A stretch of 64,000 nt of DNA from Paenibacillus radicibacter (lineage in GTDB: Bacteria > Bacillota > Bacilli > Paenibacillales > NBRC-103111), in contig NZ_JANQBC010000001.1 in NCBI RefSeq assembly GCF_024721995.1, positions 620,001-684,000 of the forward strand, given 5' to 3'. The stretch's first letter is position 1; the number at the start of each line of letters is the position of its first letter. The position numbers and the translations under genes are program-made. Of the stretch, positions 20,551-29,644 are shown piece by piece. The notes beneath the pieces are model-generated. The model searched no databases, had not been told where the DNA came from, and saw nothing but the letters and a program-made list of their open reading frames with translations.

Positions 20551-22524
20551 TTATTCCTCGTACTCGGTAAAATCTACATTATCGATAATCCAACGCTTAC
20601 GCGGGTCTACTTTGTCACCCATAAGTGTCGATACACGGCGCTCCGCTTTAGCTGCGTCTTCAATCTGAACTTGAAGCAGTGTCCGTAACTCAGGATCCAT
20701 TGTCGTCTCCCACAATTGGTCTGGATTCATCTCACCTAGTCCCTTGTACCGCTGTAATTCAAGACCTTTACCCATTTCCTTGGTTAAAGTATTAAGCTGT
20801 TCATCCGTCCATGCATAGTGACTAACTGTTTTCTTGCCTGTTTTCTTCGTCACTTTATAGAGCGGCGGCTGTGCAATATACACTTTGCCCGAATCGATCA
20901 AAGGCTTCATGTAACGATAGAAGAACGTCAGAAGCAATACCTGAATGTGAGCACCATCTGTATCCGCATCCGTCATAATAATAATCTTATTATAATTGCT
21001 TTCTTCGGCATCAAATTCAGAACCTACGCCTGCACCAATAGCCGCGATAATCGCTTTATATTCGTCATTCTTCAGAATATCCAGCAGTTTCGCTTTCTCT
21101 GGGTTCATTGGCTTACCCTTAAGCGGTAGAATCGCCTGATGCTTCGAATCACGACCTTGCTTCGCAGAACCACCGGCGGAGTCCCCTTCGACAATGAACA
21201 ATTCATTCTTCGTATAATCCTTCGATTGAGCAGGTGTGAGTTTTCCATTTAGATTGGAACTCTCACTTTTCCCCTTCTTCCCGCTACGAATTTCTTCGCG
21301 GGCTTTACGCGCAGCTTCGCGGGCTTTAGAAGCTTGTACCGCTTTCTTAAGCATCATCTGCGCAACTTGCGGATTCTCCTCAAGGAATACGGACATTTTC
21401 TCGGAAACAACAGCATCAACCGCACTTCTTGCAGAAGCTGAACCAAGCTGATCTTTCGTCTGACCGACGAATTCAACTTCACCCATTTTAATATTAATAA
21501 CAGCCATCATGCCTTCACGAAGGTCAGAGCCGTCTAAGTTCTTATCTTTTTCTTTCAAAATTGCTGCTTTTCGCGCATATTCATTCATCACGCGAGTATA
21601 AGCTGTCTTAAAACCTGTCTCATGTGTACCGCCGCCGCGTGTTGGAATGGCGTTTACGAATGAAGCAATCGTCTCTGTATACCCATCGTTGTACTGCATT
21701 GCCACTTCAATCTCAATCTCATCACGTTCACCAGAGAAATGAATCACATCATGCAGCACAGTCTTTTCTTCATTCAGATAGGCTACGAATTCACTCGCAC
21801 CACCTGCATAAAGAAACGTTTCATGCTTGTCAGAACGCTCGTCTTTAATCGTCACTTCTAAGCCTGAGTTCAAGAATGCGATCTCTTGCAGACGCTCTGC
21901 AAGGGTGTCATAGCTAAATGTAGTACCGCCTGTAAACACGCGCTTATCCGGTTTGAAGGATACTTTCGTACCTGTACGTCTAGTATTTCCAATAACTTCA
22001 AGACCTGTTGCCGGTTCACCAACGTGCTCTATACCTTTGTCATCAACCCAGTATTCAAATCGCTGCCTATGAATTTTACCATCACGGTAAATTTCAACTT
22101 CAAGCCATTCAGATAGTGCGTTCGTTACCGATGCCCCTACCCCGTGAAGACCACCGGACTTCTTATAGCCTCCGCCGCCAAACTTACCACCAGCGTGAAG
22201 GATCGTATACACGACTTGAGGTGTTGGAATCCCCGTCTTATGCATCCCAGTTGGAATCCCACGACCATAATCATCACATGTAATGGAACCATCTTTATGG
22301 AGTGTTACGATAATTTTGTTACAATACTTTGCTAAATGCTCGTCTACTGCGTTATCTACGATTTCCCACACCAAATGGTGTAAACCGGATGAACTCGTCG
22401 ATCCAATGTACATTCCGGGACGCTTACGTACGGCTGTTAGCCCTTCTAAAATCTGAATATCATCTGCGTCATATCCAGTCGGAGTTCCTCCGCTGGAAGT
22501 TCTCATCTCTAGCTTATCGGCCAT
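20551..22524 (-). CDS. parE: DNA topoisomerase IV subunit B
   Basis: A 657-residue ATPase subunit of topoisomerase IV. The GHKL ATP site shows VWEIVDNAVDEHLA (about 50-63), DDYGRGIP, and GLHGVGASVTNALS; transducer domain follows; the TOPRIM domain contains FIVEGDSAGGSAKQGRD and IIMTDADTDGAHI for Mg2+. Normal length for ParE. Ribosome site AAGGAGG lies close to the ATG. Co-transcribed with parC downstream. Confidence 0.96.
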   Translation of the reverse strand: MADKLEMRTSSGGTPTGYDADDIQILEGLTAVRKRPGMYIGSTSSSGLHHLVWEIVDNAVDEHLAKYCNKIIVTLHKDGSITCDDYGRGIPTGMHKTGIPTPQVVYTILHAGGKFGGGGYKKSGGLHGVGASVTNALSEWLEVEIYRDGKIHRQRFEYWVDDKGIEHVGEPATGLEVIGNTRRTGTKVSFKPDKRVFTGGTTFSYDTLAERLQEIAFLNSGLEVTIKDERSDKHETFLYAGGASEFVAYLNEEKTVLHDVIHFSGERDEIEIEVAMQYNDGYTETIASFVNAIPTRGGGTHETGFKTAYTRVMNEYARKAAILKEKDKNLDGSDLREGMMAVINIKMGEVEFVGQTKDQLGSASARSAVDAVVSEKMSVFLEENPQVAQMMLKKAVQASKAREAARKAREEIRSGKKGKSESSNLNGKLTPAQSKDYTKNELFIVEGDSAGGSAKQGRDSKHQAILPLKGKPMNPEKAKLLDILKNDEYKAIIAAIGAGVGSEFDAEESNYNKIIIMTDADTDGAHIQVLLLTFFYRYMKPLIDSGKVYIAQPPLYKVTKKTGKKTVSHYAWTDEQLNTLTKEMGKGLELQRYKGLGEMNPDQLWETTMDPELRTLLQVQIEDAAKAERRVSTLMGDKVDPRKRWIIDNVDFTEYEE

Positions 22525-22546
22525 AGGCCCTCCTTACAACAATCCA

Positions 22547-23539
22547 TTAATTTAATATATCTTTACGTGTAAATACAGTAAAGGAAACGATCAATGCACC
22601 AAGTGCCCAAACAGACAAGACGATAAGTGAAAAACCAAGATCCATACCTTTTATCGGCGGAAGCGTCCCACTTAAATAGTCTGTTAACCGCAAGTTGACC
22701 ATAAATAAGTATTTGGCAGATTCCCAAGAGGAAACCATGTTCGTTAGGATCGTTCCAGATATTAATACGGCAAGCATGATGCCCATTCCTGCTGCTGTGG
22801 AACGAACAAGCACAGAAAACATTAATGACATAATCGCAACCGTAATCCCGACGAACCAGACTAGACTGAGTTCCATAATGATGTAGAGCCACTGATCAAT
22901 TGCTCGTACATAGGATAAATCCACATCTGTCCCAATCGGTCGGAAGCCGATAAATATCGGTGCATCCCATCCTCCGTAACCAAATATGAGTCCGGATATC
23001 GCATACGAGAGTACGCCAAGCGACAGTACTATGAGCGATACGAACAACATTAAGGTAATTAGTTTGCTCAATAGGATTTTCCATCGGGATACAGGTCTTG
23101 TCAATAGTAATTTAATTGTCCCACTCCCATGTTCCGATGATACGATATCTGCTGCAACTATCATGATAATGAGTGGAATGAATAGCGAAATTGCGTTTTT
23201 AGCAAATTCTCGAGTAAACGTAACACCATTTGGTGAAGATGGGTCTACATCTTTTTCCAAATAATATTCGTACTGTTTAATTTGAACTTTATAGAACTGC
23301 TTCCATTCCTCTGCAACTCGCTGTGAGCCAAGTGCTCTTGTCCAATCTTTAATTTTCTCACGAGCTTCTACTTGCCACTGCGTCGTACCGAATTGCTTTT
23401 GATTATTTTGCGCGACTCGCATCTGCGCGTATGTAAACATCGGAATCAAGACTAGCATAATTAATAGGCAAATGTAAAAGCGGCGCTTTTTAATCATCTT
23501 AATAACTTCATTCTTCACAAGAGCAACCATATTATTCAA
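22547..23539 (-). CDS. ABC-2 type transporter permease
   Basis: A 330-residue membrane protein with an N-terminal helix (FYICLLIMLVLIPMF), a roughly 90-residue extracytoplasmic segment, then about five helices including the ABC-2 hallmark region SSEHGSGTIKLLLTRPVSRWKILLSK. It forms the channel for the ATPase encoded just upstream. TTG start, 5 bases from GGGGG, overlapping the ATPase stop by 8 bases; an ATG three codons later is possible. Substrate unknown; relatives export antibiotics, lipids or act in bacitracin-type resistance. Confidence 0.88.
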   Translation of the reverse strand: MNNMVALVKNEVIKMIKKRRFYICLLIMLVLIPMFTYAQMRVAQNNQKQFGTTQWQVEAREKIKDWTRALGSQRVAEEWKQFYKVQIKQYEYYLEKDVDPSSPNGVTFTREFAKNAISLFIPLIIMIVAADIVSSEHGSGTIKLLLTRPVSRWKILLSKLITLMLFVSLIVLSLGVLSYAISGLIFGYGGWDAPIFIGFRPIGTDVDLSYVRAIDQWLYIIMELSLVWFVGITVAIMSLMFSVLVRSTAAGMGIMLAVLISGTILTNMVSSWESAKYLFMVNLRLTDYLSGTLPPIKGMDLGFSLIVLSVWALGALIVSFTVFTRKDILN

Positions 23540-24497
23540 TCGATCCCCCTTCTGTCACACTTAAGAATAAGTCTTCTAGTGTAGGATTTCGAGTTTCAAT
23601 TGCAAATACTTGTACACCTGCTTGAATGAACTTGGCATTTAAACCTGCCACATCTTCTGTATTCATCGCAGTTACAAGTTCTTGTGGATCAACTGGACTC
23701 ACGAAATGACTCTCGGACTGCGCATTTGTAGATTGAAACACCTGTATCGATTCATCCTGCTCAATAATTGCAATGGCTTGGTCTATAGGAGCAACCTTCC
23801 AGATCACGCGAGAACCTGCAGCAGCGATTAGATCCTCTACTTTCCCCACTTGCATCACTTCACCATGAGAAATAATCGCAACACGATCACACATCTGTTG
23901 AATTTCACTCAGTAAATGAGAGGAGACAAACAGAGAAAGACCACCTTCAGCTAACTTGCGGATAAAATGACGCATTTCTTTAATGCCTTGCGGATCAAGA
24001 CCATTCGTCGGTTCATCCAATATTAATAGCTTCGGACGTCCAAGCAGCGCTTGTGCAATGCCTAATCGTTGGCGCATACCTAATGAGTAGGTTTTGACTT
24101 TATCATGAATTCGAGCATCCATACCAACCGTGTTGACGACCTCTTGAATTCGATCTTCCCCAACGTCGTCTAACATACGTGCAAAGTGCTCTAAGTTCTC
24201 CCACCCTGTTAAATAAGGGTACATTTCTGGATTCTCAACGATACACCCCACATGAGCGAGCGCTTCATTGTGATGCTTCTCCACGTCATATCCACACATT
24301 TCCACACGACCAGATGTCGGTTTAATCAAGCCAACGAGCATTCGAATAGTCGTCGTCTTACCCGATCCATTCGGTCCAAGAAAACCAAATATTTCGCCGC
24401 CATAAACTTCAAAAGAAATGCCCTTAATGATTTCTTTGTTCCCGATACGCTTCTTCACATTTTGAACAGACATGACAACCGATTCACTTCGCACCAA
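23532..24497 (-). CDS. ABC transporter ATP-binding protein (ABC-2 partner)
   Basis: A 321-residue ATPase of the DrrA/CcmA-like class. Walker A GPNGSGKTTT near 40-49, signature YSLGMRQRLGIAQALL near 142, Walker B LLILDEPTNGLD, and H-loop SSHLLSE. The C-terminal extension of about 100 residues is typical of this subfamily. A TTG start fits AGGAGG at 8 bases; a GTG follows as second codon. Drives the permease encoded immediately downstream. Confidence 0.92.
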   Translation of the reverse strand: MVRSESVVMSVQNVKKRIGNKEIIKGISFEVYGGEIFGFLGPNGSGKTTTIRMLVGLIKPTSGRVEMCGYDVEKHHNEALAHVGCIVENPEMYPYLTGWENLEHFARMLDDVGEDRIQEVVNTVGMDARIHDKVKTYSLGMRQRLGIAQALLGRPKLLILDEPTNGLDPQGIKEMRHFIRKLAEGGLSLFVSSHLLSEIQQMCDRVAIISHGEVMQVGKVEDLIAAAGSRVIWKVAPIDQAIAIIEQDESIQVFQSTNAQSESHFVSPVDPQELVTAMNTEDVAGLNAKFIQAGVQVFAIETRNPTLEDLFLSVTEGGSIE

Positions 24498-24526
24498 GGT
24501 AGACGCCTCCTATCCTAACCAATTGC

Positions 24527-25333
24527 TTATTTTAATACTTGTGCATAACGATCTGCAATTCGTTCATACCCATCGCCGTTTGGATGAAAATGATCCAGGC
24601 TCAAGAAGCGAACACCATCGCGCTCAAATAAATCGTATGTAGGGACAAATATCATCTGTGGATATTTATTCATGATGTTAAATGCTTCAAGGTTAAATGC
24701 TTGAACAATTGGTCCACCTTCTCGTGCAGAGTCCATATCAATGAACGGGTGATAAAGTCCAAGATACATTACCGTAGCCTTTGGATTAACTTGATTGATC
24801 TGTTCTACGATTTGCGAAAGTTTCGTTAAAGCTGGCTTTACGCGTTCCTTAGCGGCCTCAGGATTAAATTCAACTTCAGTACCGAACATACCCGCTCCAC
24901 CTGCAAAAATATCATTACCGCCAATACTGATTAGAATCATATCTGCTTCACTAATTGCATCGCGTGTTTTCTTCTGACTGACATCGGCTAGTAACTTGTC
25001 CGTCACATAACCAGGGATCGATAAATTGTTGCGAACATACACCTGCTTACCGGTATCCGCTTGCAACTTCTCTTTGAGCCTAACGACATATCCTTTGCCC
25101 GTTGAATCTCCTGAACCCGCTGTTAAGGAATCCCCTAATGCGAGTATCGAAATCTTGTCCGATGAGCCGATCTCATGCTTTACAGGCGATTGCTTAGATG
25201 GAGTCGCTTCACTGGATACGGCTGTTGGATATAAAATTTGTTTAACTGCATAAGCAAATCCTCCTACAAAGAAGAGGGTTGCGCTAACGGAAATAATGGC
25301 AACGACATTCCAAATCGTACGAGAAGATTTCAT
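24527..25333 (-). CDS. Secreted or membrane-anchored SGNH/GDSL hydrolase
   Basis: A 268-residue esterase/lipase-like enzyme. After a single N-terminal membrane helix (IWNVVAIISVSATLFFVGGF, 7-26) and a Ser/Thr/Lys linker come the SGNH blocks: ALGDSLTAGSGD (Ser nucleophile), GGND in ISIGGNDIF, and the Asp-His pair in LDHFHPNGDGY. It resembles B. subtilis YpmR. Acts outside the membrane on an unknown ester. Ribosome site GGGGGA precedes this ATG; the frame is open 40 codons further upstream but without features of a real start. Separate from the ABC genes by 29 bases, possibly same transcript. Confidence 0.87.
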   Translation of the reverse strand: MKSSRTIWNVVAIISVSATLFFVGGFAYAVKQILYPTAVSSEATPSKQSPVKHEIGSSDKISILALGDSLTAGSGDSTGKGYVVRLKEKLQADTGKQVYVRNNLSIPGYVTDKLLADVSQKKTRDAISEADMILISIGGNDIFAGGAGMFGTEVEFNPEAAKERVKPALTKLSQIVEQINQVNPKATVMYLGLYHPFIDMDSAREGGPIVQAFNLEAFNIMNKYPQMIFVPTYDLFERDGVRFLSLDHFHPNGDGYERIADRYAQVLK

Positions 25334-25493
25334 CAAATTCCCCCAGTATTGTCGAAAATCAACTGTTTTTAGAGTAAAGCTTCTGGGATGAATTTGCAAA
25401 TTCCAAACAAATGTTCCTATCGTATTGTAGCAGATGGGAGGTGTGGGTAGCAATCCCCTTGCGTTCGTTCAAAAAGTTGGGACACTGCAGAGT

Positions 25494-25596
25494 AAAGAAC
25501 ACTTCCGGTCGCTGTCTCAATCGTGAAATTTTTGAATTGGTTTTATAGTATTTTCACGATTTCAAAGGCGAACGCTACGCTCCTCCAGTGCTCTTT
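25494..25596. repeat. Imperfect palindromic intergenic element
   Basis: In the 379-base gap between the SGNH hydrolase and the ABC exporter, AAAGAACACT (25494-25503) pairs with AGTGCTCTTT (25587-25596), one G-U-tolerant mismatch, and ATCGTGAAAT (25520-25529) pairs with ATTTTCACGAT (25550-25560). The whole can fold as one long interrupted hairpin of about 100 bases. No open frame. It resembles a REP-type or miniature repeated palindrome, or a two-stage terminator; copies elsewhere cannot be checked here. Confidence 0.55.
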
Positions 25597-25633
25597 TCTC
25601 TTTCGTTTCAATTTTTAAACTTACTTTTCATAC

Positions 25634-25671
25634 AAAAAACCGCCAATCGATCGATTCGATCCAATTGGCGG
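25634..25671 (-). terminator. Rho-independent terminator of the ABC exporter operon
   Basis: Minus-strand stem CCGCCAAT / ATTGGCGG, with further internal pairing of GATCG sequences, followed by six T; it lies about 40 bases after the exporter stop codon. Confidence 0.9.
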
Positions 25672-25712
25672 AGTTAGCAAACATGAAGATAAACCTAACC
25701 CTAATGATAAAC

Positions 25713-27545
25713 CTATAAATATTTATATTGTGATTCAATGAGGCCGTGGTAAGTGCCTTTGATATGCATGAGCTCAACATGACTGCCTTGTTCGACGATC
25801 TCGCCATGGTCAAGCACGACGATGCGGTCGGCATGGCGGATCGTAGATAGGCGGTGAGCGACGATGAAGGATGTGCGTCCTTGAAGCAAGGTTTTAAGTG
25901 CCGTCTGAATCTTCACTTCGGTCTCTGTATCAATACTTGCAGTCGCTTCATCGAGAATGAGAATACGCGGGTCGGCAAGTAGTGCACGTGCGAACGACAG
26001 AAGTTGACGTTGACCCATGGAGAGCATGCTGCCCCGCTCTTCGACTTCGGTATCATAGCCATTCGGCAATTTCATAATGAAATCATGAGCATCTACGGCT
26101 TTGGCAGCTGCGATAATTTCCTCATCTGTTGAACCTGGCTTTCCGAAGTCAATATTGTCTCGAATGGATCCTGCAAAAATAAACGTATCCTGCATCACGA
26201 TTCCTACCTGCGAGCGCAAACTCGTAATGGACACTTGGCTAATATCAGTGCCATCAATCCATACACGACCCGCTGTAGGATCATAAAACCTGCAAATCAT
26301 GTTAATAATCGTACTTTTACCTGAACCAGTATGTCCAACAAGCGCTATCGACTGACCCGCTTCTACATCAAGGGAAATTCCTTTTAACGCTGGACGATTT
26401 TTTTCGTAAGCAAAAACAAGATCTTCCAATTTCACGCGACCGACGATTGGAGGCAAATCTTTAGCCTGCTCGCTCTCAGCAACCGTTGGCTTCTCATCGA
26501 TAAATTCAAAGATACGCTCGGCTGAAGCCATTGCCTGTAGCAATTGGGTATACATTTGACCTAGACGGTTAATCGGATCCCAGAAGAAGGCGATATAAGT
26601 CGAGAATGCAACGAGTGTACCTACTGATATTTCTTTAACTTCAATGAGTGATGCACCATACAAGAACAAGATCCCATATCCAAGTGCACCTGTAATCTCA
26701 ACTAGTGGCCCCATCACTTGGTTCACCGTTGTTGCTTTGTACCATACACGACGATTCTCTTTGTTAATTCCTTCAAAGAACTTCATGTTCTCTTGCTCTT
26801 GCGAATAAGCCTGTGTAACGCGAACGCCTTGAATACATTCATTCAAGTGGGAATTGAGTCTCGCCTGTTTAATTTGCACGAGTTGCCAAGAACGACGAAT
26901 CATTCGTCTAAGCTTAGTTGAAATCAAGAACATGAGTGGAACAGTGACAATGATGGCAAGCCCTAACTTAAAGTTAATAACGAGCAAGATCACAATAATC
27001 CCAATGAGCTGTACACAATCGATCATCAAGTTCACGACACCGTTCGTGAATAAGTCTTGCAAGGAATTCACATAGTTGGTTACACGAATGAGAATCGACC
27101 CTGCTGGACGTTGATCATAGAAACGGAAGGACAAACTTTGAATATGCGAGAATACATGCTTGCGCAAATCATAAATAATATTTTGTCCGATCATATTCGT
27201 AAATTTAATACGAAACATATTCGCAACCCATTGCACGATATATACAACGAGGAGTAATCCTACCATCACGAAGAGCAGATCACTATTATTCTTTGCTAAA
27301 GAATGGTCGATCGTATATGAAATAATTAATGGATAAGTTAATTTCGTAATTGCACCAATGAACATCATGATCAGAATAATCGGCAGCATTTGCTTCGCAT
27401 AGGGCTTCATATAGGAGAACAGTCTGCGAACCTGCTTCCAGTCAAATTTCTGTTCAATCACTTCATCATCTGTATATACAAACCGACCTGTTTGATGCAA
27501 ATCAGCTTGATCGCCACCTAATCGGAGCTTAGCTTGTTTACTCAC
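25713..27545 (-). CDS. Heterodimeric ABC exporter, canonical-ATPase subunit (BmrD/YheH-like)
   Basis: A 610-residue fused membrane-ATPase half transporter: six helices in residues about 50-340, then a nucleotide-binding domain with Walker A GHTGSGKST, Q-loop QDTF, a slightly off-consensus signature LSMGQRQL, Walker B ILILDEATASID with catalytic Glu, and H-loop VAHRLSTIRHADRI. It pairs with the product of the gene upstream, whose stop overlaps this GTG start (GTGA). By analogy with BmrCD and TM287/288 this is a multidrug exporter with one consensus ATP site made by this Walker B and the partner's LSGGQ. Substrate unknown. Confidence 0.92.
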   Translation of the reverse strand: MSKQAKLRLGGDQADLHQTGRFVYTDDEVIEQKFDWKQVRRLFSYMKPYAKQMLPIILIMMFIGAITKLTYPLIISYTIDHSLAKNNSDLLFVMVGLLLVVYIVQWVANMFRIKFTNMIGQNIIYDLRKHVFSHIQSLSFRFYDQRPAGSILIRVTNYVNSLQDLFTNGVVNLMIDCVQLIGIIVILLVINFKLGLAIIVTVPLMFLISTKLRRMIRRSWQLVQIKQARLNSHLNECIQGVRVTQAYSQEQENMKFFEGINKENRRVWYKATTVNQVMGPLVEITGALGYGILFLYGASLIEVKEISVGTLVAFSTYIAFFWDPINRLGQMYTQLLQAMASAERIFEFIDEKPTVAESEQAKDLPPIVGRVKLEDLVFAYEKNRPALKGISLDVEAGQSIALVGHTGSGKSTIINMICRFYDPTAGRVWIDGTDISQVSITSLRSQVGIVMQDTFIFAGSIRDNIDFGKPGSTDEEIIAAAKAVDAHDFIMKLPNGYDTEVEERGSMLSMGQRQLLSFARALLADPRILILDEATASIDTETEVKIQTALKTLLQGRTSFIVAHRLSTIRHADRIVVLDHGEIVEQGSHVELMHIKGTYHGLIESQYKYL

Positions 27546-29389
27546 TCTGGATTCCTCCTTATGAGCTCCGTTTCAGCGGAACTAGCACTCATGCTTACAC
27601 GTACTTCTTCCATCTGCTCTCCATCCATCGCAGCAGCGACTTCAAGTTCACTTACTTGTGGACGATCACCATATTGAATGTTATAGGTTGTTAGATAAGG
27701 ACCTTCTTGCTGAATTAATTGTTCGTGTGTACCACGCTGCACAATTCGCCCTTCTTCTAAGACGATAATTTCATCAGCACGCTTAAGTGACGAGATCCGA
27801 TGCGCAATAATGAATGTCGTACGCCCTTCCATTACCTCTTGGAAGCCTGCTTGAATCTCATGCTCCGTCTCCATATCAACCGCGCTTGTAGCATCATCCA
27901 GAATGAGAATTCGAGGGTCAGTTAGAAGTGCACGAGCAATGGCAATTCGCTGCTTCTGTCCACCAGATAAACCAAGCCCCCGCTCCCCGACAATCGTGTC
28001 ATAACCAAGCGGTAATTCCATAATGAAATCATGCGCTTTCGCAAGCTTAGCTGCTCGCTCAATATCATCTTGTGTCACATCTTTACGACCGTATGCAATG
28101 TTATTACGAATCGTCGACGAGAATAAGAATGTCTCTTGAAACACCGTTGCAATGCCTGCACGTAAGTTTTCAATTTTAACTTTGCGGATGTCATGCCCAT
28201 CGAGTGTAATCTGACCATTCTTCACGTTGTAAGCCCGCATAAGCAGCGACACAATCGACGTCTTACCTGATCCTGTTCCACCTAATATACCGATGACAGA
28301 ACCTGCTGGTGCGTCAATTGTAATGTCGTGAAGTGCTGGTTCCTTCTCTCCATATGCGAACGTAACATTTTCAAAGCGAACATGTCCTTTGTAATCAGAT
28401 TTATGTATCGATATGGCTTGTGGCTCATCTTTAACATGAACGTATTGATTGAGCAGTTCGAGTACTTTCTCTGCCGAAGCTTTACAGTTCGTGTAATTGT
28501 TAATTAGAAACCCTAACTGCCAGAGCGGTCCGATAATAAACCAAATTAAACTGAAAAATGCGACAAAATCACCCAATGTAATATCATTTTGAATTACACG
28601 GTAACCACCGTAGCCTAATAAAATAACAACACTCAAGTTTGAGATTAATTCCATGAACGGGAAATATTTCGCCCAAATTTGAGACGTTTTTAAGTTCGAT
28701 GCCCGATAATTTTCATTACGCTCTAGGAACTTATCGATCTGGTGAGGCTCTCTAGCAAACGATTTGACCGTTCGAACACCTGTAATGTTCTCCTGTACGG
28801 TCGTCGTAAGTCCCGAGAATGCTTGTCGTACCGCACGAAACGCTGGTGCAGCTTTAGTTTCAAATCGAAAGGCTGCAAGTACGAGAAAAGGCATAAGAAC
28901 CATCGTCGCAAGAGTCAATTTCCAATCAATGGAGAACATCATCCCTGCACCGAACAAAAGCATGAGGACAATATTGAATAACTGAGCCATGCCGTAGGAC
29001 AAGAATAAACGAATCGCCTCAACATCGGAAGTTAATCGTGCCATTAAATCTCCCGTACGCGCACCATCATAGTAAGGAAAAGATAAGTATTGGAGTTTCT
29101 GATACAACGCCGCACGTAAATTAAATACCATGCTAACCCCAAACCTTGCACCTGAGAATACGTGCAAAAATGAAAAAATAGCTTTCACGACCATTACACT
29201 TACAAGCATCAGTGTCAATTGAGGTACGAGTGCATAATTTCCAGGTGAAATCGCATCATCAATTAATCGACGCAGCATGCTTGGGTAGATCAATCCGAGC
29301 CCTGTTGTCACAATAAGCGTCAGCAAAGAAAAAATCGACCATCCTTTGACTGGCCAATAATAAGGCTTCAGCTGTTTAAACGCTTCCAT
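27542..29389 (-). CDS. Heterodimeric ABC exporter, degenerate-site subunit (BmrC/YheI-like)
   Basis: A 615-residue half transporter with six helices (first about 17-35) and an ATPase domain: Walker A GGTGSGKTS, signature LSGGQKQRIAIARALL, Walker B ILILDDATSAVD, and H-loop IAHRISSLKRADEI. The Walker B carries Asp where the catalytic Glu is expected, the mark of the non-hydrolysing site in heterodimeric exporters such as BmrC and TM287. The hydrophilic 40-residue C-terminal tail is unusual in length. First gene of a two-gene operon; 4-base overlap with its partner. Confidence 0.92.
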   Translation of the reverse strand: MEAFKQLKPYYWPVKGWSIFSLLTLIVTTGLGLIYPSMLRRLIDDAISPGNYALVPQLTLMLVSVMVVKAIFSFLHVFSGARFGVSMVFNLRAALYQKLQYLSFPYYDGARTGDLMARLTSDVEAIRLFLSYGMAQLFNIVLMLLFGAGMMFSIDWKLTLATMVLMPFLVLAAFRFETKAAPAFRAVRQAFSGLTTTVQENITGVRTVKSFAREPHQIDKFLERNENYRASNLKTSQIWAKYFPFMELISNLSVVILLGYGGYRVIQNDITLGDFVAFFSLIWFIIGPLWQLGFLINNYTNCKASAEKVLELLNQYVHVKDEPQAISIHKSDYKGHVRFENVTFAYGEKEPALHDITIDAPAGSVIGILGGTGSGKTSIVSLLMRAYNVKNGQITLDGHDIRKVKIENLRAGIATVFQETFLFSSTIRNNIAYGRKDVTQDDIERAAKLAKAHDFIMELPLGYDTIVGERGLGLSGGQKQRIAIARALLTDPRILILDDATSAVDMETEHEIQAGFQEVMEGRTTFIIAHRISSLKRADEIIVLEEGRIVQRGTHEQLIQQEGPYLTTYNIQYGDRPQVSELEVAAAMDGEQMEEVRVSMSASSAETELIRRNPE

Positions 29390-29573
29390 TTGTCATCCCC
29401 CTGTCTCTCTGCTATGTTTGAGTGACATCTTAACATCATCTTTACACAGCGGGCAAAGAGCCTAAGGGACCGTAACAAGGCAGGTAACGTGTTATCTTTG
29501 CAAAATAGTCACAAAAAAGCCACTATTCAGCTAAATGTTGCCTTTTCCCTCTAATGAAAGCCCTTTCACTCCC

Positions 29574-29616
29574 AAACGAACAAAACCTGACCAAAAAAGC
29601 AGTCAGGCGTTCGTTT
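29574..29616. terminator. Two-tier hairpin downstream of the dynamin gene
   Basis: Perfect outer arms AAACGAAC (29574-29581) / GTTCGTTT (29609-29616) and inner arms CCTGAC (29586-29591) / GTCAGG (29602-29607). It lies about 30 bases beyond the dynamin stop. The U-tract on the minus strand is poor, so it may be an atypical terminator or a protein-binding palindrome. Confidence 0.5.
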
Positions 29617-29644
29617 ATAATTATTTTTTACCCTATAATCCTCA

